Origin: an uncultured bacterium
GTDB lineage: Bacteria; Bacteroidota; Bacteroidia; Bacteroidales; Marinifilaceae
Length of the DNA stretch: 64,000 nucleotides
Assembly (NCBI GenBank): GCA_905216195.1
Contig: CAJMSX010000010.1
Coordinates: 1-64,000, forward strand
Direction: 5' to 3'
This document shows positions 24,573 through 32,329 of the stretch, piece by piece (position 1 is the stretch's first letter; every line of letters begins with the position of its first letter). Made by a program: the position numbers and the translations under genes. A model generated the notes under the pieces. The model saw nothing but the letters and a program-made list of their open reading frames with translations, was not told the DNA's origin and ran no database searches.

Positions 24573-26201
24573 ATGCAAGACAAAAATAGCTATGAATACC
24601 AGGAAATAATCCGTAACCCCTATTGCATGGGATTTTACGAATTGAAAAACAATTGCCGCAATTACAGCATTATTTCCATCGACCCGGAAAAGGATGTACT
24701 GACGAACGAGTACCTGGCCGGCGTAGTACAAGGAGAATTACAAAGTGCCGGACTGATCCGGGCTTCCCGGAACAATACCTGGAATAATACCTACCTTTGT
24801 GACCCGACTCACCACTTTCCTAAAAACCGGGAACCTACAGAAACCGAATTGAAAAAAGCCGCCGATTGTCTGAGGACCAATTACACTTACCTCTATGCCT
24901 GGTTATGCCGGAAGCAAGGCGAGCGGATTGCAGAAAATATCAAACGACTGCTGTTGCGCATGTACGGTATCTATCGGGGACAAAAGGGAGATGCACCGGA
25001 ATCTGCAGATTTTCAAGCATTATCTCCGGAAGCTTTGGGCGAAGAAGCTTTTATTCTGGCATACGGGGAAACTCCTCTTACCTTTCTGGATATTTACTTC
25101 ATCAACGCTCAAATGGATATGTTCGACGCGATTTCCGGATCACTGGAAACCACTTACGGACTTCATAAGCCCGATCATTGTTCGGCCTTCCTCAAGCGCA
25201 CCGAGGACGATATCTTTTGGACCCACAACAGTTGGTGCGGTTTTTTGTCACAATCGCACACACTGACCTACCTGATCCGGAACGGTGAAACCAAGGATTT
25301 CATCACCCAAAATTCCTATTGCCAGGGACAGTTCGGTAGTAATATGGATTTCGGCTTCAACGGGCAGGGCATCTGTTTTAACGAAACGACCCACCGTTAT
25401 TCCTATAACCAACCTCAAACGGAAGGCATCTGGCTGTGCTGGCGGGCCGCCGCTGCCGAAATGTTTGCCGGAGATATCGACGATTTCTGCCAACACATTA
25501 TGGCGGACAATACCGGTACCTATTTGAACGGCTATGCGCTGATCGACGTAAACACCGGGGAGACCGCTTTACTGGAAATGAGCTATAAGACTTTCGCCCT
25601 GTTCCGCTCCCACGGAGGCGACTATACCTTGACGGAATACCGCACCGATGAAAGCGGTAAGCAGCAAAAAACAAACATGAGTGCGGACGATTATAATCCG
25701 GATCTACTATCGAAAGAAGCCATCTTCGGTGTCAATTTCCCGGTAGATTATACCGTATCGAACGAGCTGCTTTCACGCGACAATCGTCCGAAACGCCGTA
25801 TTCAGTTCCGCAACGAAATCGGTAAAGTAAAAGATATGGAAACCGCCAAGGCCCTGATTACCTACGTAGAAGAAAACGAACCCCTTTCGGTTTACGGACG
25901 TTGGGATCTCGGTCATGGAAATGCCGGCGGCTATGGAAAAACCATCCCCGACGGTGCCGTGGATTCCAAAGCTTTTTCCGCCAAGGCTGTAAAAGCATTA
26001 TTGGATAGCCTGCAATTCAAACCGAATAGGGAAAGTGAAAAAACTTCTTTCTGGATGCTTTACGGTACTGCAAAAATCAACGGAAAACCTTTCATCTGGT
26101 CGGAATCACCCTGGAAGGACGCCAATAAAAATCCGGAGGAAACTTTTGTTCCCGACCGTTTGGAAGGCGAATGGACAGCAATCAGGATATTTATAGATTG
26201 A
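24573..26201 (+). CDS. phospholipase-B-like Ntn-hydrolase family protein, 542 aa
   Basis: The protein resembles the phospholipase B-like family (lysosomal PLBD proteins of animals and amoebae). The key match is HCSAFLKRTEDDIFWTHNSW at about residues 202-221, which mirrors the family's HCSALIK...HxSW segment; in that family the Cys becomes the N-terminal nucleophile after autoproteolysis, so Cys203 would be the nucleophile here, with the N-terminal 202 residues as propeptide. A later segment, FGSNMDFGFNGQGICFNETTH (about 253-272), fits the family's conserved loop. Unlike the eukaryotic proteins it has no signal peptide, so it may be cytosolic. Alternative family assignments are other Ntn amidases (C69 or acyltransferase type). 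Substrate is not known to me. Cotranscribed with the 321-residue partner upstream. Confidence 0.7.
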   Translation: MQDKNSYEYQEIIRNPYCMGFYELKNNCRNYSIISIDPEKDVLTNEYLAGVVQGELQSAGLIRASRNNTWNNTYLCDPTHHFPKNREPTETELKKAADCLRTNYTYLYAWLCRKQGERIAENIKRLLLRMYGIYRGQKGDAPESADFQALSPEALGEEAFILAYGETPLTFLDIYFINAQMDMFDAISGSLETTYGLHKPDHCSAFLKRTEDDIFWTHNSWCGFLSQSHTLTYLIRNGETKDFITQNSYCQGQFGSNMDFGFNGQGICFNETTHRYSYNQPQTEGIWLCWRAAAAEMFAGDIDDFCQHIMADNTGTYLNGYALIDVNTGETALLEMSYKTFALFRSHGGDYTLTEYRTDESGKQQKTNMSADDYNPDLLSKEAIFGVNFPVDYTVSNELLSRDNRPKRRIQFRNEIGKVKDMETAKALITYVEENEPLSVYGRWDLGHGNAGGYGKTIPDGAVDSKAFSAKAVKALLDSLQFKPNRESEKTSFWMLYGTAKINGKPFIWSESPWKDANKNPEETFVPDRLEGEWTAIRIFID

Positions 26202-26242
26202 ATGTCGCCCTCGTGGAGCGATAACCGTCCGCATCTAAAACA

Positions 26243-26271
26243 GTGCTTCCCCGCTTAAGGCGGGGAAGCAC
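26243..26271. repeat. perfect 12-bp inverted repeat between convergent genes
   Basis: GTGCTTCCCCGC, 5-base loop, GCGGGGAAGCAC. The stem is perfect and GC-rich but has no T-run on either side, between the PLB-like gene (plus strand) and the DUF6249-type gene (minus strand). It may act as a mRNA-end stabiliser or as a bidirectional stop element. Confidence 0.6.
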
Positions 26272-26315
26272 AAGGTCACCGGAAATACATCCGCCTTCAC
26301 TAAAAATCAGTTTTT

Positions 26316-26720
26316 CTATTTGTTCTTTTTGAGGTATTTCACTTCCAGTAAAAAAGCGACTAACAATCCCAGGCCTCCGCAGATAAAAAGGCTGGCCCCG
26401 TAGATGACGCCTGTCACCTCCGTTTCATACCACCCGTTTCCATAATCCGGGAAACAATTCACACAAATGATGAAACCCAGCAGGAAACCCAGACCGACAC
26501 CGATCATAAGACAAGCTATTTTCAAGGCTCCGAACGAAGCTTTCCCGGACAAAAAACTGAAATTCAGCTTTCCTTCTATATAGGAAGGATCTAACTTATC
26601 TCCCAGCTTCTCGATAAGGGAAAGCCTTTCTCTCCGTCTGACAAATAACTCGAACAATCCGTAAATACTTGCAAAAACGATAAACGTAATCAAAGGGGCA
26701 ATAATAAAGTCCATAATCAA
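26316..26720 (-). CDS. small DUF6249-like membrane protein, 134 aa
   Basis: Protein of 134 residues with a membrane helix at about 4-24, a short charged loop with LIEKLGDKLDPSYIEGKL, and two further helices at about 65-87 and 103-127. The arrangement (helix, soluble loop, two helices) matches small Bacteroidetes membrane proteins of the DUF6249 type; the function is not known. The gene is divergent from the ECF sigma factor gene at 26867 with only 146 bases between the two starts, which suggests shared regulation, perhaps as a target or sensor of the sigma factor. Met3 at 26714 is an alternative start. Confidence 0.7.
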   Translation of the reverse strand: MIMDFIIAPLITFIVFASIYGLFELFVRRRERLSLIEKLGDKLDPSYIEGKLNFSFLSGKASFGALKIACLMIGVGLGFLLGFIICVNCFPDYGNGWYETEVTGVIYGASLFICGGLGLLVAFLLEVKYLKKNK

Positions 26721-26866
26721 TTTGTTTTAAAGGTTCCTTTTATTTTCTTTGTTCCTTTGACGCCCCAAAACTCCATCGGTTACAAGTTGGAGAGCAAAAA
26801 AAAAGAGTTCTGTTTTTCAGGTAAAAATGTGTAACCGGAAGGGGAAACCGGCGTCCAAAGGGAGAC

Positions 26867-27415
26867 ATGAACGAATTGAACGATACATACTATATCCAAA
26901 GAACGCTGGACGGAGATATCGACTATTTTTCCCGCTTGGTAGACCGGTATAGCGATCGTATCTATGCATTGGTTTTTAAAATCGTCCGCCGAAAGGAAGA
27001 TGCCGAAGAGCTTACGCAGGACGTGTTCCTCAAAACGTTTCGCCAACTCCAGACCTTCAAAGGAGAGTGCCGGTTCTCTACCTGGCTGTATCGCATTGCT
27101 TATACGACAGCGATCTCCGCCACCCGGAAAAAGCGACCGGAATTTTTGTATCTAGAAGATCGAACTATCAACAATGTCAAAGACGATGAGCTCGAAGCAG
27201 CCCTGAACGACACGGACAATTCTGAAAAACTAGAAAAACTGGGAAAAGCCGTCGAACTTTTACCTCCGGACGAAAGGGGCTTAATCACCCTTTATTACAT
27301 GGAGGCTCATCCGATAGAAGAAATCGCAACGGTAACCGGAATGACGCAGACCAACGTAAAAGTCAAATTACACCGGATCCGTAAAAAACTGTATTTAATT
27401 ATGGAGGAATTATAA
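26867..27415 (+). CDS. ECF RNA polymerase sigma factor
   Basis: Sigma-70 family extracytoplasmic-function factor of 182 residues. Region 2 is seen at about 22-90, with DRYSDRIYALVFKIVRRKE and the AEELTQDVFLKTFRQL helix, and region 4 at about 125-178 with ITLYYMEAHPIEEIATVTG and the recognition helix MTQTNVKVKLHRIRKKL. There is no anti-sigma domain in the chain. The stop codon overlaps the start of the next gene (TAATG), so the small membrane protein at 27415 is translationally coupled and is the likely anti-sigma partner. Confidence 0.93.
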   Translation: MNELNDTYYIQRTLDGDIDYFSRLVDRYSDRIYALVFKIVRRKEDAEELTQDVFLKTFRQLQTFKGECRFSTWLYRIAYTTAISATRKKRPEFLYLEDRTINNVKDDELEAALNDTDNSEKLEKLGKAVELLPPDERGLITLYYMEAHPIEEIATVTGMTQTNVKVKLHRIRKKLYLIMEEL

Positions 27416-27780
27416 TGGAAAAAAAAGAAGAAGTGAAAGACCGGGCCCTGCGGCATATTTTTCGACAAGGGCGGGAAACTTACCCCTCGGACGAATTGAA
27501 TAAACGTATCATGCAACGGGTATATAAAATACAGAAAAGGAAAGAAATACGGAATATATGTGTGGTTAGTTTTACCTCTTTAGCCCTGATGGCCGGGGTA
27601 TTCTTTATGCTCAGATATTATTATTCATTCCATGTAAAAGACTTCATACCCTCTCTATTCGGTAAATCGGGATCTATCGTTTTCCCCGATCTTTCTTTTG
27701 TCCTGCTACCGGGTGTTATTCTATGGATTCTGCTTTGGCTGGACTACCGGTTTCGGAAGCGTCTGCATCGATCGGAATAA
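27415..27780 (+). CDS. small membrane protein coupled to ECF sigma factor (candidate anti-sigma factor)
   Basis: 121 residues: an N-terminal cytosolic charged part (about 1-42), two membrane helices (about 46-68 and 85-107) separated by an extracytoplasmic loop, and a basic C-terminus. It starts on the last base of the sigma factor stop codon (TAATG), which is the usual position of the cognate anti-sigma factor. I do not see the zinc-binding HxxxCxxC motif of ZAS-type anti-sigmas, so the anti-sigma role is an inference from position and topology. Confidence 0.8.
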   Translation: MEKKEEVKDRALRHIFRQGRETYPSDELNKRIMQRVYKIQKRKEIRNICVVSFTSLALMAGVFFMLRYYYSFHVKDFIPSLFGKSGSIVFPDLSFVLLPGVILWILLWLDYRFRKRLHRSE

Positions 27781-27806
27781 AAAGAGCCGAAAAAAACGTT
27801 TCTTTT

Positions 27807-28598
27807 TTATTCCGGCTGTTCATAAAGCGGACGATGTACCAAATCCCTAAATAAACCGGCATAACGCGCCGTGACTGCACGGGCAAAACGTCCTCCTTTC
27901 TCGGCCGTAGCTTTCCGGGGATTTCCAATCCCGCTGTCTTCCGAAACTTTACTCCAATCCCTCGGAACCCAAGCTACTTTTTCATTCAAACCCGGAATAC
28001 CGAAAGGCTTCGTCCGCCCGCTTCCGGCATTTTCCAACCGGACCAATTCCGGGTGATAATACATCAGGACAGAAGTTTCCAACTCACCTGCATGATCGTC
28101 TTTTTCCTCGAAATAGTCTTCCGCTCGTTCCACGGTATACCAATCGGAAACAGCCAGGAGAAAATCCGGATAGAGAAACGCCAGGTCCCGGATCATTCCC
28201 TTAAAACTATTCCCTCCGTGCCCGTTGATTACAACCAGTTTACGGATGCCCTGTACGTACAGGGAAGCTACGATATCGGTCAAGACCGCCCGCTGGGTCT
28301 CCTGACGGTAATGAATACAAAAGGGCAAATTCCTTTGACCGGGATTTTGAGATCCCATCGCTACCGGAGGTAAAACCATTATTTTTATTCCGCTGTTTTT
28401 TTCCGCCTGAGCGGCCGCGTCGAGCGCAATGGCCTCCGACAAAATACAATCGGTCAGATAAGGTAAATGGTAATTATGAGGTTCGGTCGCCCCCCAGGGT
28501 AAAATAACCAAATCATATGGTATATCTTTTATCTCCCCGTAAGGAGTTACCGCCAATTGCATGCCGATCCGCTTCCCTGCTTTTGAGTTCATTCTCAT
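27807..28598 (-). CDS. creatininase family metallohydrolase
   Basis: Protein of 263 residues of the creatininase family (amidohydrolases with a dinuclear metal site). Metal-binding residues are visible: E39, H44 and D50 in GATEPHNYHLPYLTD, the NGHGGN motif at 125-130, and D168, H169 and E172 in DDHAGELE. Family members include creatininase, 2-amino-5-formylamino-6-ribosylaminopyrimidine-4(3H)-one 5'-phosphate deformylase and MftE; the substrate here cannot be told. There is no signal peptide. The gene stands alone; an in-frame Met3 is an alternative start. Confidence 0.88.
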   Translation of the reverse strand: MRMNSKAGKRIGMQLAVTPYGEIKDIPYDLVILPWGATEPHNYHLPYLTDCILSEAIALDAAAQAEKNSGIKIMVLPPVAMGSQNPGQRNLPFCIHYRQETQRAVLTDIVASLYVQGIRKLVVINGHGGNSFKGMIRDLAFLYPDFLLAVSDWYTVERAEDYFEEKDDHAGELETSVLMYYHPELVRLENAGSGRTKPFGIPGLNEKVAWVPRDWSKVSEDSGIGNPRKATAEKGGRFARAVTARYAGLFRDLVHRPLYEQPE

Positions 28599-28684
28599 TA
28601 AAATTATTCGTAAACTACTTTTTTCCTAACCCTTCTTAAGAAAAAAAAGGTAACTTTTCTTCTTCTTCCCGGGTATATTTCTTT

Positions 28685-28837
28685 AGACACAGTTCTGAGA
28701 AACGATAGATACGAAGGAGGGCCCTGATTAACAATTATCCCGTACCTGCCGAGGAATCTCCCCTCAACCATTACGGCTGAGAGGATATCTCCGCCCAGGA
28801 TACTGAAGAAGGATATTCGGGAAATCCCTCCTTTTTT
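28685..28837 (+). ncRNA. candidate small RNA with its own terminator
   Basis: The 242-base gap 28599-28840 lies between two minus-strand genes, yet its best terminator points the other way: GGATATT, CGGG loop, AAATCC (28811-28827) followed by six Ts at 28832-28837 on the plus strand. Upstream is a second stem GGCTGAGA/TCTCCGCC (28775-28795, one mismatch) and a weak TATATTTC -7-like box at 28675-28682. No ATG frame is present on the plus strand. The pattern suggests a plus-strand RNA of about 150 bases. I see no known family; a TPP riboswitch was considered because of the CTGAGA piece and rejected. Confidence 0.3.
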
Positions 28838-28840
28838 CTT

Positions 28841-30226
28841 TTAGAATTTATAAGATAAACCCAAAGAAGCCGTAATGGCATTCGATTTATAATGTCCGGA
28901 AAAAGTCTCATCCTGACCGGTTACAATATTTTTCGAAGTATAGGAGCCGTCCCTCCCCAATCCCTGAATGTACAAAAAGGCAAAATCGATTTGCAGGTTT
29001 TTATAAGGTTCAAAAGAAAGCCCCGCCGACATACCCAGCTTGTTCATGCCGGGAGTTTCGGGATTATAGTTGGCAGACCGAATGGGGCTTTGATCGAAAT
29101 AAAATCCGGCCCGCAGAAACAGGCGATCTGTGGTTTTGTACTGTGCTCCTACCCGGGCCGTTATGGTATTCTTATAATCTTTCTTAGCTTTAATGGGAGA
29201 AATCCCCAATTCAGGCTCATTGAAATAAACATTCAGGGAATCGTAAGCATTCCATCCGACATATTGTAAATCCAATTCCAATTCCCAACGGTCGGTCGGC
29301 CGGTAACTCACTCCCAAAGTTGTATTGGAAGGCAAGGGTAACTGAGCATGAAAAGTTCCCTGATCATATTTAGGCACCGCCAGCTGGGGGATTTTAGTCC
29401 CCAAAATTCCCATCAATTCCTCGATCTGCCGATTAGCATAGTCCAGTTGGGCTTCTCCTTCCTTGACTTTCATTTTGATTTTCGAACGGTAGGAAAGGCC
29501 GACCGATACCTTTGCGGAAATATCGTATAAGATCCCGATATTAAAACCGGCCCGTACATGGGCTTTCCCATCCAGAGTAGCTGCGGCAGGCGGCACTTTC
29601 GTGTCCCGGATCAGGGAGGTAATATAAGCTTTCTCTTCGGCCGGAATCATCTGGTCGGGCAGCCCGGCGATCATCTTACCGATGACCTGAAAATCGTTGG
29701 CACTCATTAAAGCCCGGGATAAGTTTACATTCCCGATTGCCAACATCACTCCGGCACCGATGCTCAGCTTTCCGTTAATTTTATAAGATACCGTAGGTTG
29801 TAATACATAAGATTTCAAGGAAATATCCTGAATCAGATTCACACCTGCCCAATTTTTCGGCCATTTTAATGAATTTCCGTAAGGAGTAGTCAAGCTGATA
29901 CCCGCCGCCAGATTATCGTAAATACGGTAACCGGCATAAGCGTATAAAGGAGTACTCAGCGGATTATCGGTTTTAGCGGTATAGGCTCCGTTTTTATATT
30001 TAGCCGTAGACGCTACAGCCGATACGCCCAGCGATAAGTCAACGTGCTTATTCAAAAAGACAAGTCCCGCAGGATTAAAATGCATACTTTCCGCTCCCAG
30101 TTTCATCGCCACTCCTACATGTCCCATGCCGGTCTGTTTGGCGCTTAACACATTTACCTGATATCCTTCAGCAAGCACGGAAAGCGTACAAACACTCATC
30201 CCTAGTAAAATCAGCAATTTTTTCAT
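28841..30226 (-). CDS. OmpP1/FadL family outer-membrane transporter
   Basis: Protein of 461 residues with a signal peptide (about 1-19, ending SVLA) and the FadL/OmpP1 hallmark near the mature N-terminus (YQVNVLSAKQTGMGHVGVA, then the NPAG motif HFNPAGLVFL at about 50-59). The remainder alternates aromatic and polar strands of a barrel and ends in a terminal Phe strand (GLSYKF). FadL-type barrels carry hydrophobic compounds such as long-chain fatty acids across the outer membrane. The gene has its own promoter box at 30273-30280. Confidence 0.92.
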   Translation of the reverse strand: MKKLLILLGMSVCTLSVLAEGYQVNVLSAKQTGMGHVGVAMKLGAESMHFNPAGLVFLNKHVDLSLGVSAVASTAKYKNGAYTAKTDNPLSTPLYAYAGYRIYDNLAAGISLTTPYGNSLKWPKNWAGVNLIQDISLKSYVLQPTVSYKINGKLSIGAGVMLAIGNVNLSRALMSANDFQVIGKMIAGLPDQMIPAEEKAYITSLIRDTKVPPAAATLDGKAHVRAGFNIGILYDISAKVSVGLSYRSKIKMKVKEGEAQLDYANRQIEELMGILGTKIPQLAVPKYDQGTFHAQLPLPSNTTLGVSYRPTDRWELELDLQYVGWNAYDSLNVYFNEPELGISPIKAKKDYKNTITARVGAQYKTTDRLFLRAGFYFDQSPIRSANYNPETPGMNKLGMSAGLSFEPYKNLQIDFAFLYIQGLGRDGSYTSKNIVTGQDETFSGHYKSNAITASLGLSYKF

Positions 30227-30272
30227 TCAAATACATTTACGTTTATAACTATTCACTTCAATTTTAAGGCGG

Positions 30273-30280
30273 CAAAATTA
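30273..30280 (-). promoter_or_regulatory. OmpP1/FadL gene promoter, -7 element
   Basis: Minus-strand TAATTTTG matches TAnnTTTG, about 47 bases before the ATG. Confidence 0.45.
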
Positions 30281-30345
30281 GAAGATTCTCCCCCGTTTCT
30301 TTTTACTTTGCGGTATGTTATAGAAAAGAAAATCATTTAATTGCC

Positions 30346-30353
30346 TATCTTTG
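30346..30353 (+). promoter_or_regulatory. S4 gene promoter, -7 element
   Basis: TATCTTTG is an exact -7 consensus match, 41 bases before the ATG of the S4-domain gene. Confidence 0.5.
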
Positions 30354-30394
30354 TCGCCGGATATTATACGACAAAGTAAACCCAGGGTTCAAAA

Positions 30395-30604
30395 ATGATA
30401 ACATTTGATCTTACTGCAGAATACATAGAGTTGATAAAATTACTCAAGGTAACCCGGATTGCAGAAAACGGAGGCATGGCGAAATCTCTGGTAGAAGAAG
30501 GAAAAGTAAAACGCAACGGTATGCCGGAATTTCGGAAACGTGCCAAAATCCGCAAAGGCGAGACGATTACGGTCGGGGATCTGGAAATCCGGATCAATCC
30601 CTGA
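30395..30604 (+). CDS. small S4-domain RNA-binding protein, 69 aa
   Basis: Single S4-domain protein of 69 residues (YbcJ-like). The S4 core is visible as LIKLLKVTRIAENGGMAKSLVEEGKVKRNG, followed by KRAKIRKGETITVGD. Such small proteins bind structured RNA, probably rRNA or tRNA, and are associated with ribosome quality control or assembly. The gene ends inside the end of the convergent oxidoreductase gene, overlapping by 11 bases. Confidence 0.88.
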   Translation: MITFDLTAEYIELIKLLKVTRIAENGGMAKSLVEEGKVKRNGMPEFRKRAKIRKGETITVGDLEIRINP

Positions 30605-31820
30605 CTTTTAAACGGGCCGCCTCTACCGCAAAAGCAATCCGATGACTTTCCAGAGAGGAATGTATATTAACGGATAATTCCGTCGCTTTGCCGCTGCGAA
30701 CGGCCTGCAAAAAATCGCCCACGATATGTAAATCGGCTCCTCCATGAAAATTGCACTCTCCCCCGTACGCTGAAAAATCATAAATCTCATCGGCCTTCTC
30801 CGGCAAAAAATACCGTACGGTCAGCGTCCGTTCGTCCCCGAATATTTCTCCCTCGCTAAACATCACATGCGTACGCCGTCCTCCGGTCTTCGTAAATCCT
30901 TCCATGGCAAAATTCACGGTGATTTCATCTTCCATTTCCATAGAAACCACCTGATGATCGACCACATCATTATCGCAACGGTATACGCAACGCCCGTAAG
31001 GACCGGTTTTCAATTCTTCGAGAATGAACCGATCTTCCTCTTTTCCCTCGGGGAGATCGAAATGACGTAACCAGCGTTTTTGGCGAAAATACAGATTCAC
31101 CGCCGAATAGGGACAATTTTTTTCAACCGCACAGGCGTCCGTACACCGCAGCGTACTGCCGGCAGGAGCGTTTTCCGGCCGGAACCATTTCAAGGATCCG
31201 TAGGAACTACCTCGCACATACTTTTTTCCCGTCATCCATACTAACAAGTCTAAATCGTGGCAGGCTTTGGATAAAATCATGGGATTCGTCTCTTCTTTCC
31301 GCCAGATTCCCCTTACAAAAGCATGAGTCATTCGTTCTATGCCGACCGCTTCCACATGATGAATACTGATCATTTTCCCCAGGCGTCCGGAATCGATCAG
31401 TTCCTTGAATTTGAGAAAATAGGGATGATAACGTAATACATGGCATATTCCGACAATTTTACCCGTTTTCCGGGCCTGCGCATCAATATCCATACACTCC
31501 TGCCAACTCCGGGCTATGGGCTTTTCCAGGAGGACATGATACCCTTTTTCCAGGGCTTTCAGAGCCGGTCCATGATGTAAATGATCCGGCGTACAGAGGA
31601 AAACGGCATCAGCTATACCCGGCAAAGCCAGCAATTGTTCCCAACTTTCAAAACAATATTCGTCGGGAATGTGAAACCGTTTGGCATATTGCCTCCTTCT
31701 CAAAACGTTCGGTTCCGCTACCGCCACCACACTCATCTCTTCCGGATGCAGCAATGCATATTCCGTATAAGCATTCATACGGTTTCCCAATCCGATGGCC
31801 GCTATTTTAATTTTACGCAT
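30594..31820 (-). CDS. Gfo/Idh/MocA family oxidoreductase
   Basis: Protein of 408 residues with an N-terminal Rossmann dinucleotide fold (KIAAIGLGNRMNAYTEYA), the CTPDHLHHG motif and the catalytic lysine motif EKPIARSW (about 98-105), followed by the C-terminal beta-sheet domain with the HVEAVG and HDLDLLVW segments. The family catalyses NAD(P)-dependent oxidation/reduction of sugars or sugar derivatives. A Cys-rich insert (about 225-240, CTDACAVEKNC) is present. It has no signal peptide. It is 20 bases downstream of the SRPBCC gene and in one unit with it; the substrate is not determined. Confidence 0.9.
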   Translation of the reverse strand: MRKIKIAAIGLGNRMNAYTEYALLHPEEMSVVAVAEPNVLRRRQYAKRFHIPDEYCFESWEQLLALPGIADAVFLCTPDHLHHGPALKALEKGYHVLLEKPIARSWQECMDIDAQARKTGKIVGICHVLRYHPYFLKFKELIDSGRLGKMISIHHVEAVGIERMTHAFVRGIWRKEETNPMILSKACHDLDLLVWMTGKKYVRGSSYGSLKWFRPENAPAGSTLRCTDACAVEKNCPYSAVNLYFRQKRWLRHFDLPEGKEEDRFILEELKTGPYGRCVYRCDNDVVDHQVVSMEMEDEITVNFAMEGFTKTGGRRTHVMFSEGEIFGDERTLTVRYFLPEKADEIYDFSAYGGECNFHGGADLHIVGDFLQAVRSGKATELSVNIHSSLESHRIAFAVEAARLKVRD

Positions 31821-31839
31821 GATTTCGACCCATCCACTA

Positions 31840-32223
31840 TCAATACATTTCGAGCATATCTTTCAAGGATCCCAGATAATACGTTTTCCACCCTTCGGTA
31901 ATTTCATCGTATACTTCGTCGGGAATATGAGTATGGGTCAGTACGACCCGGGTAGAATGTACCCCTTCCTTTTTCAGTTCCAGCCGCACAATCGAGGTCT
32001 CCTCACGCTCGCCGAAAAACCACTCCTGTACCAATCTTTTCCCCGGAACCACTTCCAGATTTATGCCTGAGATATCCCCCTCCCACAGCGAAAAAAGATA
32101 GCCGGCATCGGGTTTCATATCTGCCGGATAACCCGTCCAGATCTCGATCTGAAAAGGATTGGTCAATGCCGCAAAAACCTCATTGGGATCTGCCGCAATC
32201 TTTAACTCATATTTGAAATCCAT
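31840..32223 (-). CDS. SRPBCC/AHSA1-type small protein, 127 aa
   Basis: Protein of 127 residues of the START-like SRPBCC superfamily, near the AHSA1 branch: an N-terminal FKYELKIAADPNEVFAALTNPFQIEIWTG segment followed by the SLWEGDISGINLEVVPGKRLVQEW strand and the VRLELKKEGVHSTRVVLTH strands. This fold binds hydrophobic ligands; the ligand is unknown. It is the promoter-proximal gene of the two-gene unit with the oxidoreductase. Confidence 0.85.
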   Translation of the reverse strand: MDFKYELKIAADPNEVFAALTNPFQIEIWTGYPADMKPDAGYLFSLWEGDISGINLEVVPGKRLVQEWFFGEREETSIVRLELKKEGVHSTRVVLTHTHIPDEVYDEITEGWKTYYLGSLKDMLEMY

Positions 32224-32279
32224 ATTTCTGGTTTTTATCGTACATCTTCAAACTAAAAATCTCCGGGAAAAGAACTTCA

Positions 32280-32287
32280 CAAAGATA
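32280..32287 (-). promoter_or_regulatory. promoter -7 element of the SRPBCC-oxidoreductase unit
   Basis: Minus-strand TATCTTTG matches the consensus exactly, 57 bases before the SRPBCC ATG. Confidence 0.5.
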
Positions 32288-32329
32288 AAAAATCCTTTCA
32301 CAATAGAAGGGGTTCCTTTCATCCGTTTT

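Noticed and set aside
28740..28830. TPP riboswitch suggested by CTGAGA on the plus strand.
   Set aside because: The second conserved part with CCTGAT and GGxTAAT/GCCxGCGTAGGGA is missing, and the neighbouring gene is not a thiamine gene.
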